The notes: generated by a model from the sequence alone, not told the origin. A DNA stretch of 64,000 bases from an uncultured Roseateles sp. (GCF_913777145.1 NZ_CAJYPS010000027.1:186001-250000); one strand, 5' to 3'; positions 44,201-54,854 are shown, counted from the first letter of the stretch. A program made the numbers and translations.

Positions 44201-44877
44201 GCAGTCAGCAAGCAACGACGATCAAGATCCTGCTGGTCGAAGACCAGCAACTGGTGCTGGAAGGCCTCAAGGGCCTGCTGGCGCTGCACGACGAGCTGCA
44301 GGTGGTGGGCGAGGCCCGCGACGGCGCCGAGGCGCTGGAGTGGCTGGCCGCCGCGCCGGCCGAGCAGCTGCCCGACGTGATCCTGTCCGACATGCGCATG
44401 CCGCGCCTGGACGGCCTGGGCTTGATACGCGCACTGGCCGCGCGCGCGCTGCGCCTGCCGGTGATCCTGCTGACCACCTTTGACGACGCCGCCGCCTTCG
44501 ATGAGGCGGTGCGCGCCGGGGCGCGCGGCTTCCTGCTCAAGGCCATCAGCCCCGACACGCTGGTGCAGGCGCTGCGCGACGTGCACGGCGGCGGCACCGC
44601 GTTGCGCCCCGCGCTGACCACGCGCATGGAGGGCCGCGGGGCCGGCCCCGGCGTGGAGCGCGCATTCACCGCGGCCGACCACCCCGACCCGCTGTCTCCC
44701 AAGGAGCTGCAGGTGCTGCGCCTGGTGGCCAGCGGCCGCTCCAACACCGAGATCGCCGCGCTGCTGGGCAACAGCGAGGGCGTGATCAAGAACCACTGCT
44801 CCGCCATCTTCTCCAAGATGGGCGTGCGCGACCGCACGCAGGCCGTGCTCAGGGCGATCGATCTGGGCTGGATCTGA
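44182..44877 (+). CDS. NarL/FixJ-type response regulator
   Basis: The 231-residue regulator has a receiver domain (phosphoacceptor Asp in VILSDMRMPRLDG, acidic pair VEDQQ, Lys in FLLKAIS) and a LuxR-type HTH (LSPKELQVLRLVASGRSNTEIAA, 170-225). It starts inside the kinase gene, so the two form a coupled two-component pair. Targets are not evident. The 3' end overlaps the convergent CAP-domain gene by 29 bases. Confidence 0.93.
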   Translation: MSEGGVSSQQATTIKILLVEDQQLVLEGLKGLLALHDELQVVGEARDGAEALEWLAAAPAEQLPDVILSDMRMPRLDGLGLIRALAARALRLPVILLTTFDDAAAFDEAVRAGARGFLLKAISPDTLVQALRDVHGGGTALRPALTTRMEGRGAGPGVERAFTAADHPDPLSPKELQVLRLVASGRSNTEIAALLGNSEGVIKNHCSAIFSKMGVRDRTQAVLRAIDLGWI

Positions 44878-45379
44878 GCACGCGCTTCACCGCGCCCAGA
44901 TTGAGCACCCAGTAGGTGCGCAGCTCGCCGGGCCCGCGCACGCAGGCCAGGCCCGCGTCCTCGAACACCGGCGTCATCAGGTTCTCGCAATGCGCGGGGC
45001 TGGCCAGCCAGGCGGCCAGCACCTCGTCCAGCGTCTGCTGGCCGCCGGCCAGGTTCTCGCCGGCCCGCCACAGCGGATAGCCCACCTCGGCCAGGCGCTG
45101 CTGCAGCGACTCGCCCGCCGGCCCCACATGGGCGATGCGGTCGCGCGCCGCGAGCTCGTGTGCATAGCGCAGCGAGGACTCGGCCAGCTGCAGCTGCCAG
45201 CCCAGCGCCGGCGCGGCGGGCATGAGCTGGCTGCCGCAGTGCTGCGGCCGGGCCCGCAGCGCGTTCAGCGCGGCCAGCACCACATCGTCCGGCGGCGCGC
45301 AGCCGGGCTCGGCCGCCAGCGCCGGGCCGGCCAGCAGCAGGCCCGCGGCGAGGCCGGTGATCGCGCGCCGCACCGTCAT
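44849..45379 (-). CDS. CAP/SCP-domain secreted protein
   Basis: The 176-residue protein has a signal peptide (MTVRRAITGLAAGLLLAGPALA) and a CAP domain with the conserved His in IAHVGPAGES, Glu in GENLAGG and His in SPAHCENLM, ending TYWVLNLG. Bacterial CAP proteins are extracellular, Ca-dependent in some cases, and of unclear activity. Its ATG overlaps the preceding pseudopilin stop by 4 bases, so it is the last gene of the coupled secretion cluster and could be a substrate or accessory of it. Confidence 0.88.
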   Translation of the reverse strand: MTVRRAITGLAAGLLLAGPALAAEPGCAPPDDVVLAALNALRARPQHCGSQLMPAAPALGWQLQLAESSLRYAHELAARDRIAHVGPAGESLQQRLAEVGYPLWRAGENLAGGQQTLDEVLAAWLASPAHCENLMTPVFEDAGLACVRGPGELRTYWVLNLGAVKRVLRSSPDRSP

Positions 45380-45885
45380 GGCGCAGCGCCGGATGCCGGC
45401 AGCGCCGCCGACGCTGCGCCCTCGGGCGGCGGCGCGCTGAACAACCAGTCGCTGGCCTTGGCGATGGTCTGGCCCTGGGGTGAACGCTCGCGCAGCAACG
45501 GTTGCTCGGAGCGGCTGCGCACCGCGTTGAAGCGCGGCAGCTCGGGCACGGGCGACACCAGCAGCCAGTCGGCCTGGCCGGTGAAGGGGTCGGCATAGCG
45601 CTGGCGCAGGTGGTGCAGCACGCGCGGGCCGCGCCGGTCTTCCAGCAGCTCGTCCAGCGTCGCGGGCAGGTCGGCCTGGCGGTTGGGGCTGGCCTTCTGG
45701 TAGCTCGCGATCGCCGCGGCAATCGCCTCGCCGCGGAACTGCAGCTCGCGCTCGCGCTCGCGCTGCGCCGCCTGGCTCCAGGCCTGGCCCAGCGCCGCCA
45801 GCGCCGCGCTGGTCAGCGCCACCAGGAAGAGCACGAAGAGGTAGGTGAAGCCGCGCTGCGGCGGCAGCGCGCAAGAGGCCCGCAT
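45376..45885 (-). CDS. Pseudopilin-like protein lacking Glu5
   Basis: The 169-residue protein has a short leader and the prepilin-type segment QRGFTYLFVLFLVALT, in which cleavage would fall after the Gly before FTYLF. Position +5 is Phe, not the usual Glu. This is a feature of tip pseudopilins such as GspK. The C-terminal region (DPFTGQADWLLVSPVPELP) is a short beta-rich domain. It follows the second pseudopilin by 10 bases and overlaps the CAP gene. Confidence 0.8.
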   Translation of the reverse strand: MRASCALPPQRGFTYLFVLFLVALTSAALAALGQAWSQAAQRERERELQFRGEAIAAAIASYQKASPNRQADLPATLDELLEDRRGPRVLHHLRQRYADPFTGQADWLLVSPVPELPRFNAVRSRSEQPLLRERSPQGQTIAKASDWLFSAPPPEGAASAALPASGAAP

Positions 45886-45895
45886 CGCCGGCCCC

Positions 45896-46300
45896 TCACC
45901 AGTCGGCGTAGAGCCGCCCATCGGCCGAGCGCCCTGCCGCGCCGCTGCGCACATCCCAGAGTCGGCCGGTGGCCTGCAGCTCGCTGGGCGGCGCCAGCTC
46001 CACCCAGGTGTCGCGGCTGCCGGTCAGCGGGTCCTCGGGCAGCTCACGGATGTAGCGCAGCTGGGCCAGCTCCTGCAGCGAGTCGGGGTAGCGCCCCTTG
46101 TCGGCCGCGAACTGGTCGATCGCGTCGCGCATGGTGTTCAGCGAGCTCAGCAGCGCGGTCTCGCGGCCCTTTTGCAGCGACGCGAAATAGCGCGGCGCGG
46201 CGATGGAGGTGAGCAGCGCGACGATGGCCATCACGACGATGAGCTCGATCAAGGTGAACCCTCGCGGGGCGCGGCGAGTGCGGGAGGGGCCCAGGCTCAT
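45896..46300 (-). CDS. Pseudopilin (GspG/H-like)
   Basis: The 134-residue protein has a prepilin signal RGFTLIELIVVMAIVALL with Glu5, then a helix and a beta-domain with DKGRYPDSLQEL and ELPEDPLTGSRDTW, both typical of T2SS major and minor pseudopilins. Prepilin peptidase PilD would process it; the gene for that enzyme is not in the window. The ATG shares one base with the upstream gene's stop. Confidence 0.88.
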   Translation of the reverse strand: MSLGPSRTRRAPRGFTLIELIVVMAIVALLTSIAAPRYFASLQKGRETALLSSLNTMRDAIDQFAADKGRYPDSLQELAQLRYIRELPEDPLTGSRDTWVELAPPSELQATGRLWDVRSGAAGRSADGRLYADW

Positions 46301-46830
46301 CACCAATCCTTCAGGCGCGAACCGTCCAGCGCCAAGCGCTCGGAGCGGGAGCGCACATCGAACACGTCGCGGCCGGCGCGGGGGTCGTCGGGCGGGCTGT
46401 CGTAGGCGCGCAGCGCCCAGGTCTCGGCCGCAGGCAGGCTGGGGTCGGCAAAGGGGTCGCGCGGCAGGCGGCGCAAAAAGTAGATCCGCCGGCCGTTGGG
46501 CGACTTGGCATCCGGCACGCCGTCCACCAGCAGTTGCAGGCGTGCGGGGTAACCGCTGCCGTCGGCGCTCTGCGCGACCGTGCCGGCGTCCACCGCCTGC
46601 TTGTAGGCGTCCAGCGCGCCGCGCAGCGTGCGCAGCGCCTGACGCAGCTCGGTCTCGCGGCTGCGCTGCGCCGACAGCTCCAGCAGCGGCCGCGCGGCCG
46701 AGGCCAGCACGGCCAGCAGAGCCAGCACCACCAGCATCTCGATCAGGGTGAAGCCGCGCCCGCGCAGGCGGCCGCCCGCGCCGGCCAGGCCGGCGGGGTC
46801 AGGCAGCGTGCAGGGGCGGGCCGTCAGCAT
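46300..46830 (-). CDS. Pseudopilin
   Basis: The 176-residue protein has a long leader (26 residues) before RGFTLIEMLVVLALLAVL with Glu5. The C-terminal part has the YPARLQLLVDGVPDAK and RRLPRDPFADPS segments seen in the neighbouring pseudopilin, so the two are related. Start ATG 46830 overlaps the secretin stop by one base. It is the first of three tandem pseudopilin genes after the secretin. Confidence 0.86.
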   Translation of the reverse strand: MLTARPCTLPDPAGLAGAGGRLRGRGFTLIEMLVVLALLAVLASAARPLLELSAQRSRETELRQALRTLRGALDAYKQAVDAGTVAQSADGSGYPARLQLLVDGVPDAKSPNGRRIYFLRRLPRDPFADPSLPAAETWALRAYDSPPDDPRAGRDVFDVRSRSERLALDGSRLKDW

Positions 46831-49016
46831 CACTTCACCGCATCGACCGTCACCAGGCCCGAGCCGTCCACGCGCACGGAGGCCGTCTCGCCGTTCGGCC
46901 CGCTGGCCTGCAGGCCGGACAGGCCCACATTCAGCACCTGGCCCGCGCCGGCGGGCAGCACGCGCAGCGCCACCACCGTCTGGCCGCGTGCGGGCAGCTC
47001 GACGGGATAGCGGCCGCTGGACTGACCGCCGGTGGCCACGGCCGGCGCCAGCCGGGTCGCGTCATATTCGACCTCGGCCTTCACATGCAGGCCGCTGTCG
47101 TTGCGCAGCGCCACCGACACCGTGCCGCCGGCCGGCACCTGGGGCGTCACGTCCAGCTTCACGACCGCGTCCTCCACCGCGGCCGCGGCGGCCTGCGGCG
47201 CCACCGCCGTGGGCGCACTGCCGGGCGCGCCACGGCCCAAACCCACGCCCACCTGGGCCTCGCGCTTGAGCAGACTGCTGAAGGCGCCGGGGCTGGCATC
47301 GGTGCCGCCGGCCAGGCGGGTCAGCGAGGCATCGGGCAGCGCCAGGTTGCGCAGCACGCGCGGCGTGATCAAGAGCACCACCTCGGTCTTGTTGCGCGTG
47401 TCGGTGTGGGTGCCGAACAGCCGCCCCAGCACCGGCAGGTTGGACAGGCCCGGCACGCCGGCCACGTTCTTGCGGTCCTCGTCGTTGATGAGGCCGGCCA
47501 GCACCTGGGTCTCGCCATCGGCCAGGCGCAGCACCGTGGAGGTGTTGCGCGTGCCCAGCTCGTAGGCGGTGGTGCCGCCCGGGCCGGTGACCTGGCGGAT
47601 CAGGTTGGACACCTCCAGCCCCACCTTGATGATGACATCGTTGTCCAGCTGGATGGTGGGCTCCACGTCCAGCTTCAGGCCCACGTCCAGGTAGCTCACC
47701 GACGCGGCCACCGAGGTGGAGCCGGTGAAGTTGGTGGTGGTGGTGAACACAGGCACCTTCTGCCCGATGTGGACCTTGGCCTTGTCGCGGTTGCGCACGC
47801 GTATCTTGGGGTTGGCCAGGATGTTGGCGTCGCCCGCCGTGCCGCGCAGCGTGGCCACCACGGCCGGGTTGGCGATGCTGGCGCGGAACTGGTCGCGCTG
47901 GCTCCACAGCGCCTGGGCGGGCGCGACACCGTTGAAGGTGTTGGCGCCGGACAGCCCGAACTGCACGCTGTCGGGCAACTGCAGGCCCAGCGCCTCCACG
48001 CGATCGGTGGACAGCTCCATCACCTCTACCTCCAGCATCACCTCGGGCTCGGGCAGGTCCACCGACGCGATCAGCTTCTCCACCAGGCGCACGACCTCGG
48101 GCGTGTCGCGCACCACCAGCAGGTTCAGCCGCTCGTCGATGAAGAGGTCGCGCACCTTGGCGATGGTGCGCACCATGGCCTGCACCTGCTTCACGTCCGC
48201 ATTGGTCAGGTAGAGCGTGCGGGTGATCAGCTCCTGGTGCTCACGCTGCTTGGACGCGGTGTTGGGGAAGACCAGCACCGAGCTCTCGTTCAGCAGCTTG
48301 CGGTCCAGCTGCTGCGTGCCCAGGATCACGCGCATCGCCTCGTCCAGCGACACATTGCGCAGGAACACGGTGATCTTGGTGTCGCCGCGCACATCCTTGT
48401 CGAACACGAAGTTGATGCCGCTGGAGCGGGCCAGCGCCTCGAACACCTGGCGCAGCGGCGCATCGCGGAATTCCAGCGTGACCGGCTTCTGGAAGGCCGG
48501 GCCCAGCTCGCCCACCGCGCTCTCCAGCGGCCGCGCCTGCGCGACCTGGCTGGCCAGCAGGCGCGCGCCCGGGTGCTGGGGCGACTCGGCCAGGATCTCG
48601 CGCGCCACCGCGTCCGCCTGCGCGAGCCGGCCGGCCTTGAGCGCGGCGCGGCCGGCGGCCAGTTGCTGCTCCTGGCGGCGGCCGCGTTCGATCTCGGTGC
48701 TCAGTGCCGCCAGCCGCGGGTGGCGGGCGTCGGCCTGCTGCAGCGCGGCCAGAAGCGCCTGGGCCTCGTCCCAGCGGCCCGCCACGCGCAGGCCGTCGAT
48801 CTGCATCACCAGGCGCGCGCTGGCCTGCTCGCGGGTGCGCACCTGGGCGGCGCGCAGCGCCGGGTCGGTGGGGTCCTTGGCCAGGGCGTCGTCCAGCACG
48901 CGCAGCGCGGCCGGCCACTGGTTGCCGCGCCCCAGTTCCTCGGCCTGGCGCAGCGCCGGGTTGGCGCAGCCGCCCAGCAGCAGCGCGCTGGTGCACAGCA
49001 CAAGCAGTTTCTTCAT
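46830..49016 (-). CDS. gspD: Type II secretion / MshL-like secretin (GspD)
   Basis: The 728-residue outer-membrane secretin is made as a lipoprotein (LLLGGC). It has a TPR-like periplasmic N-domain (20-160), STN/N-type domains (170-330), the secretin gate with VPGLSNLPVLGRLF (about 520-533) and a C-terminal domain after 600 (VKLDVTPQVPAGGTVSVALRN) that looks like a cohesin fold. MshL and PilQ/GspD families share the middle. GGAG precedes ATG 49016. No separate pilotin gene is seen; self-lipidation may replace it. Confidence 0.9.
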   Translation of the reverse strand: MKKLLVLCTSALLLGGCANPALRQAEELGRGNQWPAALRVLDDALAKDPTDPALRAAQVRTREQASARLVMQIDGLRVAGRWDEAQALLAALQQADARHPRLAALSTEIERGRRQEQQLAAGRAALKAGRLAQADAVAREILAESPQHPGARLLASQVAQARPLESAVGELGPAFQKPVTLEFRDAPLRQVFEALARSSGINFVFDKDVRGDTKITVFLRNVSLDEAMRVILGTQQLDRKLLNESSVLVFPNTASKQREHQELITRTLYLTNADVKQVQAMVRTIAKVRDLFIDERLNLLVVRDTPEVVRLVEKLIASVDLPEPEVMLEVEVMELSTDRVEALGLQLPDSVQFGLSGANTFNGVAPAQALWSQRDQFRASIANPAVVATLRGTAGDANILANPKIRVRNRDKAKVHIGQKVPVFTTTTNFTGSTSVAASVSYLDVGLKLDVEPTIQLDNDVIIKVGLEVSNLIRQVTGPGGTTAYELGTRNTSTVLRLADGETQVLAGLINDEDRKNVAGVPGLSNLPVLGRLFGTHTDTRNKTEVVLLITPRVLRNLALPDASLTRLAGGTDASPGAFSSLLKREAQVGVGLGRGAPGSAPTAVAPQAAAAAVEDAVVKLDVTPQVPAGGTVSVALRNDSGLHVKAEVEYDATRLAPAVATGGQSSGRYPVELPARGQTVVALRVLPAGAGQVLNVGLSGLQASGPNGETASVRVDGSGLVTVDAVK

Positions 49017-49053
49017 GCGGCTTCTCCGCGGGGGCAACGCAGGGGATGGGAGG

Positions 49054-49590
49054 TCATGGGGCAGGCTTGAAGACGAGGGTCTGGGGCAGCTGGGCGGGCA
49101 GCCAGGTCAGGCGCACGCCGCTGGCGCTGACCTGGTCGACACGCCACTGGCCGTCCAGCGTGTCGCCGGCGCGCACGCTGACGGAACGGTTGGGGCCGTT
49201 GAGCAGCGCCACCTCGACCGCCCGAGGGCCGTCGCCCTCGATGAGGCGGCCGATCATCTGGTAGGCCAGCGGCGGCGCCATGGGCGGCGGTGGCGGGGCC
49301 GGTGGTGCGGGCGGCGGCGGCGGCGGAGCGGGCGGCGGTGGCGGCGGCATCCAGGCGGCCAGCTGGGCCGGCTCGGGCTCGCGCCAGGCGGCGCGCGAAC
49401 CCGCCGCGCGAGCGACGGCCGGGCCGGGCGGCGGCGCCATCGCGGCCGAAGCCGGCGGGGCAGCGCGGCGCGCCACGGCGGCCACCGCGGGCTCGGCTGC
49501 GTCTTCCGGCCGGCTCGCGACCCAGGCGGTGGCGCCCAGCGTAGCCAGCAGCGCGCCGCCCAGCAACTGCTGCGATCGCGTCAGGCTCAT
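49054..49590 (-). CDS. GspC/PilP-like inner-membrane protein
   Basis: The 178-residue protein has one membrane helix (about 10-27), a long proline-rich linker with poly-proline runs (about 80-105) and a C-terminal small beta domain (AYQMIGRLIEGDGPRAVEVALLN, VSVRAGDTLDGQWRVDQV) like the HR domain of GspC, PilP or MshK that contacts the secretin. It overlaps the PilO-like gene by 4 bases and lies 37 bases before the secretin gene. Confidence 0.78.
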   Translation of the reverse strand: MSLTRSQQLLGGALLATLGATAWVASRPEDAAEPAVAAVARRAAPPASAAMAPPPGPAVARAAGSRAAWREPEPAQLAAWMPPPPPPAPPPPPPAPPAPPPPPMAPPLAYQMIGRLIEGDGPRAVEVALLNGPNRSVSVRAGDTLDGQWRVDQVSASGVRLTWLPAQLPQTLVFKPAP

Positions 49591-50117
49591 CGCGCGGCCC
49601 TCCCGTGCAGCGACCACTGCAGCTCGGCGTCCAGGTCGGCGGTCAGCGGCGAGCTGCGGCGCAGCTTGATCGCGTCCAGGCTCAGCGCCGGGTCATGCTC
49701 GAGCGCCGCCGCGATGAAGCGGCGCAGCTGCGCATAGCTGCCGCTGACCGGCATGGTCACGCGCAGCCGCTCCAGGCCCTCGCTCTGGCTCAGGCGGTGT
49801 TCGGTACGCGCGCCGTTGAGGTCCAGGCGCAGCGCCAGCTCCAGCAGATCGGCCAGGCGCTGCTGGCGCTCGGCGGCGCCGGGCAGGCCGGCCTGCCATT
49901 GCTGCACGCTCAGCGGCGCGGCGGCCTCGGCGCGGGCCGGCGCGGCGCGCACGCGCAGCTGGCGCACCTCGGCCTGCAGCGCCGCGGCCTGGACGTCCCA
50001 GCGCTGGCCCTGCCAGGCCAGGCCGGCGGCCATCAGCAGCGCCAGCACGCCGGCCAGGCCGGGCCAGCCCAGCGGCTGCAGCCGCGCGGGCAGCGGGGGC
50101 AGGGTCAGCCGTTTCAC
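49587..50117 (-). CDS. PilO/GspM-like protein
   Basis: The 176-residue protein starts at GTG 50117 (MKRLTLPPLPARL), with GGGAGA upstream, and has one membrane helix (about 20-38), a coiled coil and a ferredoxin-like C-terminal domain (LERLRVTMPVSGSYAQLRRFIAAAL). This is the PilO/GspM/MshJ layout. It forms the inner-membrane platform with the PilN-like protein and overlaps that gene by 4 bases. Confidence 0.78.
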   Translation of the reverse strand: MKRLTLPPLPARLQPLGWPGLAGVLALLMAAGLAWQGQRWDVQAAALQAEVRQLRVRAAPARAEAAAPLSVQQWQAGLPGAAERQQRLADLLELALRLDLNGARTEHRLSQSEGLERLRVTMPVSGSYAQLRRFIAAALEHDPALSLDAIKLRRSSPLTADLDAELQWSLHGRAAR

Positions 50118-51254
50118 GAACCGTTCTCCCGGCGGAATTTCGCGTTGATCTCGAAGCGCTGGCCGCTGAGGCCGGGCTCGGCCGCGCTGAAGCGCGACAG
50201 CACGACCTGACCCCAGCCCGGCGTGCCGCCCAGCTGCTCGGCCAGCTGCAGCGCCAGCAGGCGGTCCGGCGTCAGCCCTTCCAGCCGCAGCTCGCCGCGG
50301 CCGGCGTTGGCATCCAGGCCCAGCCAGGCGATGGCCTTGGCCTCGGCGCCCACGGTCTCGACCCGGCTCAGCAGCGGCTCCCAGGGCGCGTCCAGCAGCG
50401 CGCGCGCCTCCTGCGCGGCGCGCGGCTCGGTCTCGGCCACGCGGCGTGGCGCGGCGCGCGGCGTGGGCGCACTGGGGCGCAGGGCCAGCACGCGGCTGCG
50501 CGCGTCCTGTGCAAGCTGCAGCTGCTCGTGGCTCTGCCAGCCGCTCCAGCCCGCGGTGGCCAGCACCAGCGCGCCGGTGGCGGCCAACGGCCAGGCCAGC
50601 GGCGCGGGGCGCGCCGCGGCGGCCAGAAAGTCGGGCTGGGGCATGGCCGGGCCGGGCCGGGGCGTGAGCTCCTCGGCCGGCGTGCCCCGCGCCAGCAGCG
50701 CGCCCTCGTCTGCGCCGCCCAGGTCCGCCGGGCTGGCGATGCGACGCGGCTGCAGCGACTGCACGCGGCCGCGCTCCAGCGTGATCAGCAGCGCGCGCGT
50801 GCCCTCGTGCCACAGCAGCCGGCCGGAGCCGGCACGCGTGGCGGCCGGCAGCGCGGCCAGCCAGGCGGCCCAGGCCGGACGCAGCGCGGCCAGGCGCACG
50901 CCGGCCGCCGCGGCCTGGGCGCGCAGCGCGGCCGGGTCCAGCCCGTGCAGCGCGGACACGCCGCGCGCCTCGCCCGCCCGCCAGGGCGCGAGCGCAAAGC
51001 GCTGCGCCGCGGCACCGAAGTAATGCGCGAACTGCTGCTGCGCATAGGCGCGCAGCGCGGCGTCATCGGCCAGCGGCAGGCCGGGCTCCACCACCAGCTC
51101 GTGCAGCAGCGGCAGGCCCACCAGCAGCTCCACCGCGCGGCCGCGGTGCTCGCGGCACCAGGCGGCGAACTGCGCCTCGACCTCGGCCGCGCTGCCGCCC
51201 AGCAGCAGCAGCTGCGGCCGGGCCAGGCGTGCGGCCACCGCGCCGCGCAGGCGT

Positions 51255-51262
<8 letters not shown>
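50114..51262 (-). CDS. GspL/PilN-like protein
   Basis: The 382-residue protein has an N-terminal cytoplasmic domain (1-200) with a weak actin-like/GspL pattern, one membrane helix (about 225-245, PLAATGALVLATAGWSG) and a periplasmic PilN-like ferredoxin domain (GELRLEGLTPDRLLALQLAEQL). It would link the cytoplasmic ATPase to the platform. Start ATG 51262 overlaps the gspE stop by 8 bases. The fused arrangement resembles MshI. Confidence 0.75.
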
Positions 51263-52766
<1,504 letters not shown>

Positions 52767-52869
52767 GTGCTCCGCCCTTGCAGCTTTCCGACCGGGGGCA
52801 CGCCACAAAGGCGGGTCGAGAAGCGATTGCATTCGGCTGTTCCGGAACTTCCTCTTCTAAACCGCCGAG

Positions 52870-53090
52870 AAGCGCAGGTGCCCAGGGCGCGAGCGAAGCT
52901 CGCTTCAAGCACTGACTTCGCGCCGCCTGTTTGAGCAGAGCGTAGCGGCGCGAGTTCGGCGCGGCCCTGGGTGCCGAGCATCGCAGGGAACCCACCCGCA
53001 GGGTGGGCGGTTTTGCAGGGGCGCTTTCTTTGCCTACTTTCTTGCGCGGGCAAGAAAGTAGGTCGCCCGCCGGGGCGAATTCCCGGCACG
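52870..53090. repeat. Hairpin cluster with dispersed repeat copy 2, between gspF and gspE
   Basis: In order: CCCAGGGC / GCCCTGGG (52881 and 52964 regions) enclose GCGAGC-GAA-GCTCGC and an 8-base stem CGCGCCGC / GCGGCGCG (52919-52926/52945-52952). Next is CCCACCC-GCA-GGGTGGG (52991-53007) followed by CGGTTTT, terminator-like on the plus strand. Last is a 13-base stem CCTACTTTCTTGC / GCAAGAAAGTAGG around GCGG (53032-53061). The last unit and its flank match copy 1 near 345-405. No gene is supported in 52767-53127. Confidence 0.8.
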
Positions 53091-53127
53091 GACCGGTCCA
53101 CCCAGCCGAAGTGGCGAGTCCATCTCG

Positions 53128-54321
53128 TCATTGCACCTGCTCCACCAACTGGAAGATAGGCAGGTACATCAACACGATGATCCCGCCGATCAATACGCCC
53201 ATCACCAGCATCAGTGCCGGGTTCACGAGGCGCGACAGCAGCTCGGTGAGCCGGGCGGCCTCCTCGTCGTGGAAGGCGGCGGCGCGTTCCAGCATGGCCG
53301 CGACCTCGCCGCTGCGCTCGCCCACGCGCAGCATGCGGCGCGCCACCGGCGTGGCCAGGTCTTGCGTGTCGAAGGCGGTGGACAGGCGCTCGCCGCGCTC
53401 GATCTGCTCGGCCGCCGCCTGCACCGCCGTGCGCCAGGGCGCAGCCACCACATCAACCACGATGCGCAATGCGGCCAGCGCCGGCACGCCCGCGGCCAGC
53501 AGCATCGCGAGCGACCGGTACAGCCGCGCCAGCGCCAGCACGCGCAGCCGCGGGCCCAGGCCGGGCAGCGTCCACATCGCGGCCTGCAGGCGCTGGCGCA
53601 CCGCGGGCCGGCGCAGCAGCAGCACGACGACCGCAGCGGTGGCGGCCAGGCCGCCCAGCACCGCGAAGGGATGGGCGCCGGCCGTCTGGCCGAACTGGAT
53701 CAGCACGCGCGAGGCCCAGGGCAGCTCGCCGCTGGTGGCCTCCAGGATGCCGGCGAAGCGCGGCAGCACATAGAGCAGCAGGAAGAGGATGACCGCCGAG
53801 CCCACGCCCAGCAGCATCAGCGGATAGACCAGCGCCGCCACCAGGCGCGAGCGCAGTGCGTCCACCCAGGCCAGGTAGCGCGCATGCTGGGCCAGCGCGA
53901 CGCTGAGCTGGCCGGTGCGTTCATTGGCCGCCACGATGGCGCAGATCAGCTCGTCGAAGGCCTGGGGCTGCTGGCGCAGCGCGCCGGACAGCGGCTGGCC
54001 CTGCTCCACCTGCTCGATGACGCCATCCAGCGCCGCACGCACCGCCGGCTGGGCCTCCTTCTCGCGCAGCGTGTTCAGCGCCTCCAGCAGCGCGATGCCG
54101 GCGTCCAGCAGCACGGCCAGTTCCTGGCTGAACAGCTGCAGCGGAAAGCGGGTGCGCCGCACCGCGCGCGCCGGGCCGGCCGCGTCGGCCAGGTCCTGCA
54201 CGGACAGCACGTGCTGGGGCGCGACGCCCAGCGCCGCGGCGACCGACTGGCGATCGGCGGCCTGGATGCGCTCGGTGCTCACGGCACCCTGGCGCAGCAC
54301 GCGGGTCAGGTATTGCGGCAC
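53128..54321 (-). CDS. gspF: Type II secretion inner-membrane protein GspF
   Basis: The 397-residue platform protein has two homologous T2SSF domains (about 65-190 and 265-390), three membrane helices (near 165, 220 and 370) and the motifs LAVLLDAGIALLEAL and LAMLLAAGVPALAAL. It couples the ATPase to pseudopilus assembly. Start is GTG at 54321, 24 bases after gspG. The repeat block lies between its stop and gspE. Confidence 0.93.
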   Translation of the reverse strand: MPQYLTRVLRQGAVSTERIQAADRQSVAAALGVAPQHVLSVQDLADAAGPARAVRRTRFPLQLFSQELAVLLDAGIALLEALNTLREKEAQPAVRAALDGVIEQVEQGQPLSGALRQQPQAFDELICAIVAANERTGQLSVALAQHARYLAWVDALRSRLVAALVYPLMLLGVGSAVILFLLLYVLPRFAGILEATSGELPWASRVLIQFGQTAGAHPFAVLGGLAATAAVVVLLLRRPAVRQRLQAAMWTLPGLGPRLRVLALARLYRSLAMLLAAGVPALAALRIVVDVVAAPWRTAVQAAAEQIERGERLSTAFDTQDLATPVARRMLRVGERSGEVAAMLERAAAFHDEEAARLTELLSRLVNPALMLVMGVLIGGIIVLMYLPIFQLVEQVQ

Positions 54322-54345
54322 GGCGGGTGCGGCTCAGGGCTCACG

Positions 54346-54768
54346 TCACCAGGACGTGATGTCGGCATCCTCGCCCTCGCCGCCCGGGCGGCCGTCACGG
54401 CCGAAGGAGTAGACGTCGTACTCGCCGTGCTCGCCGGGGCTGCGGTATTGGTAGTCATTGCCCCAGGGGTCCTTGGGCAGGGCCTTGCTGAGGTAGGGGC
54501 CACCCCACTTGGGTTCGTCGGCCGGCTTGGTGACCAGCACGGCCAGGCCCTGGTCGGTGCTGGGGTAGCGGCCCACGTCCAGGCGGTACTGGTCCAGCGC
54601 CTTCTGCAGCGCGTCCAGCTGGGCCTTGGCCGCCTTGACCTCGCTCTTGCCGATCTGGCCGAAGAACTTGGGGCCCACATAGCCGGCCAGCAGGCCGATG
54701 ATGACCATGACCACCAGCAGCTCGAGCAGGGTGAAGCCACGGCGGGAAGAAACAGGGGAGCGGGACAT
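54346..54768 (-). CDS. gspG: Major pseudopilin GspG
   Basis: The 140-residue protein is a canonical GspG: leader to SSRRGFTLLELLVVMVIIG (Glu5 present), the conserved LDALQKALDQYRLDVGRYPSTDQGL core (split), KDPWGNDYQYRSPGEHGEYDVYS calcium-site loop and the ITSW end. ATG 54768 gives a normal short leader. It is the first secretion gene of the cluster; a lipoprotein gene of unknown function lies 86 bases upstream. Confidence 0.95.
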   Translation of the reverse strand: MSRSPVSSRRGFTLLELLVVMVIIGLLAGYVGPKFFGQIGKSEVKAAKAQLDALQKALDQYRLDVGRYPSTDQGLAVLVTKPADEPKWGGPYLSKALPKDPWGNDYQYRSPGEHGEYDVYSFGRDGRPGGEGEDADITSW

Positions 54769-54854
54769 GGACGGACGACAGACAGCAGGACGGCGACTGT
54801 TCACCGGAGCGCGGGCCGGGGCAATCGGGATTTGACCGCCCCCATTCTGCGGGG

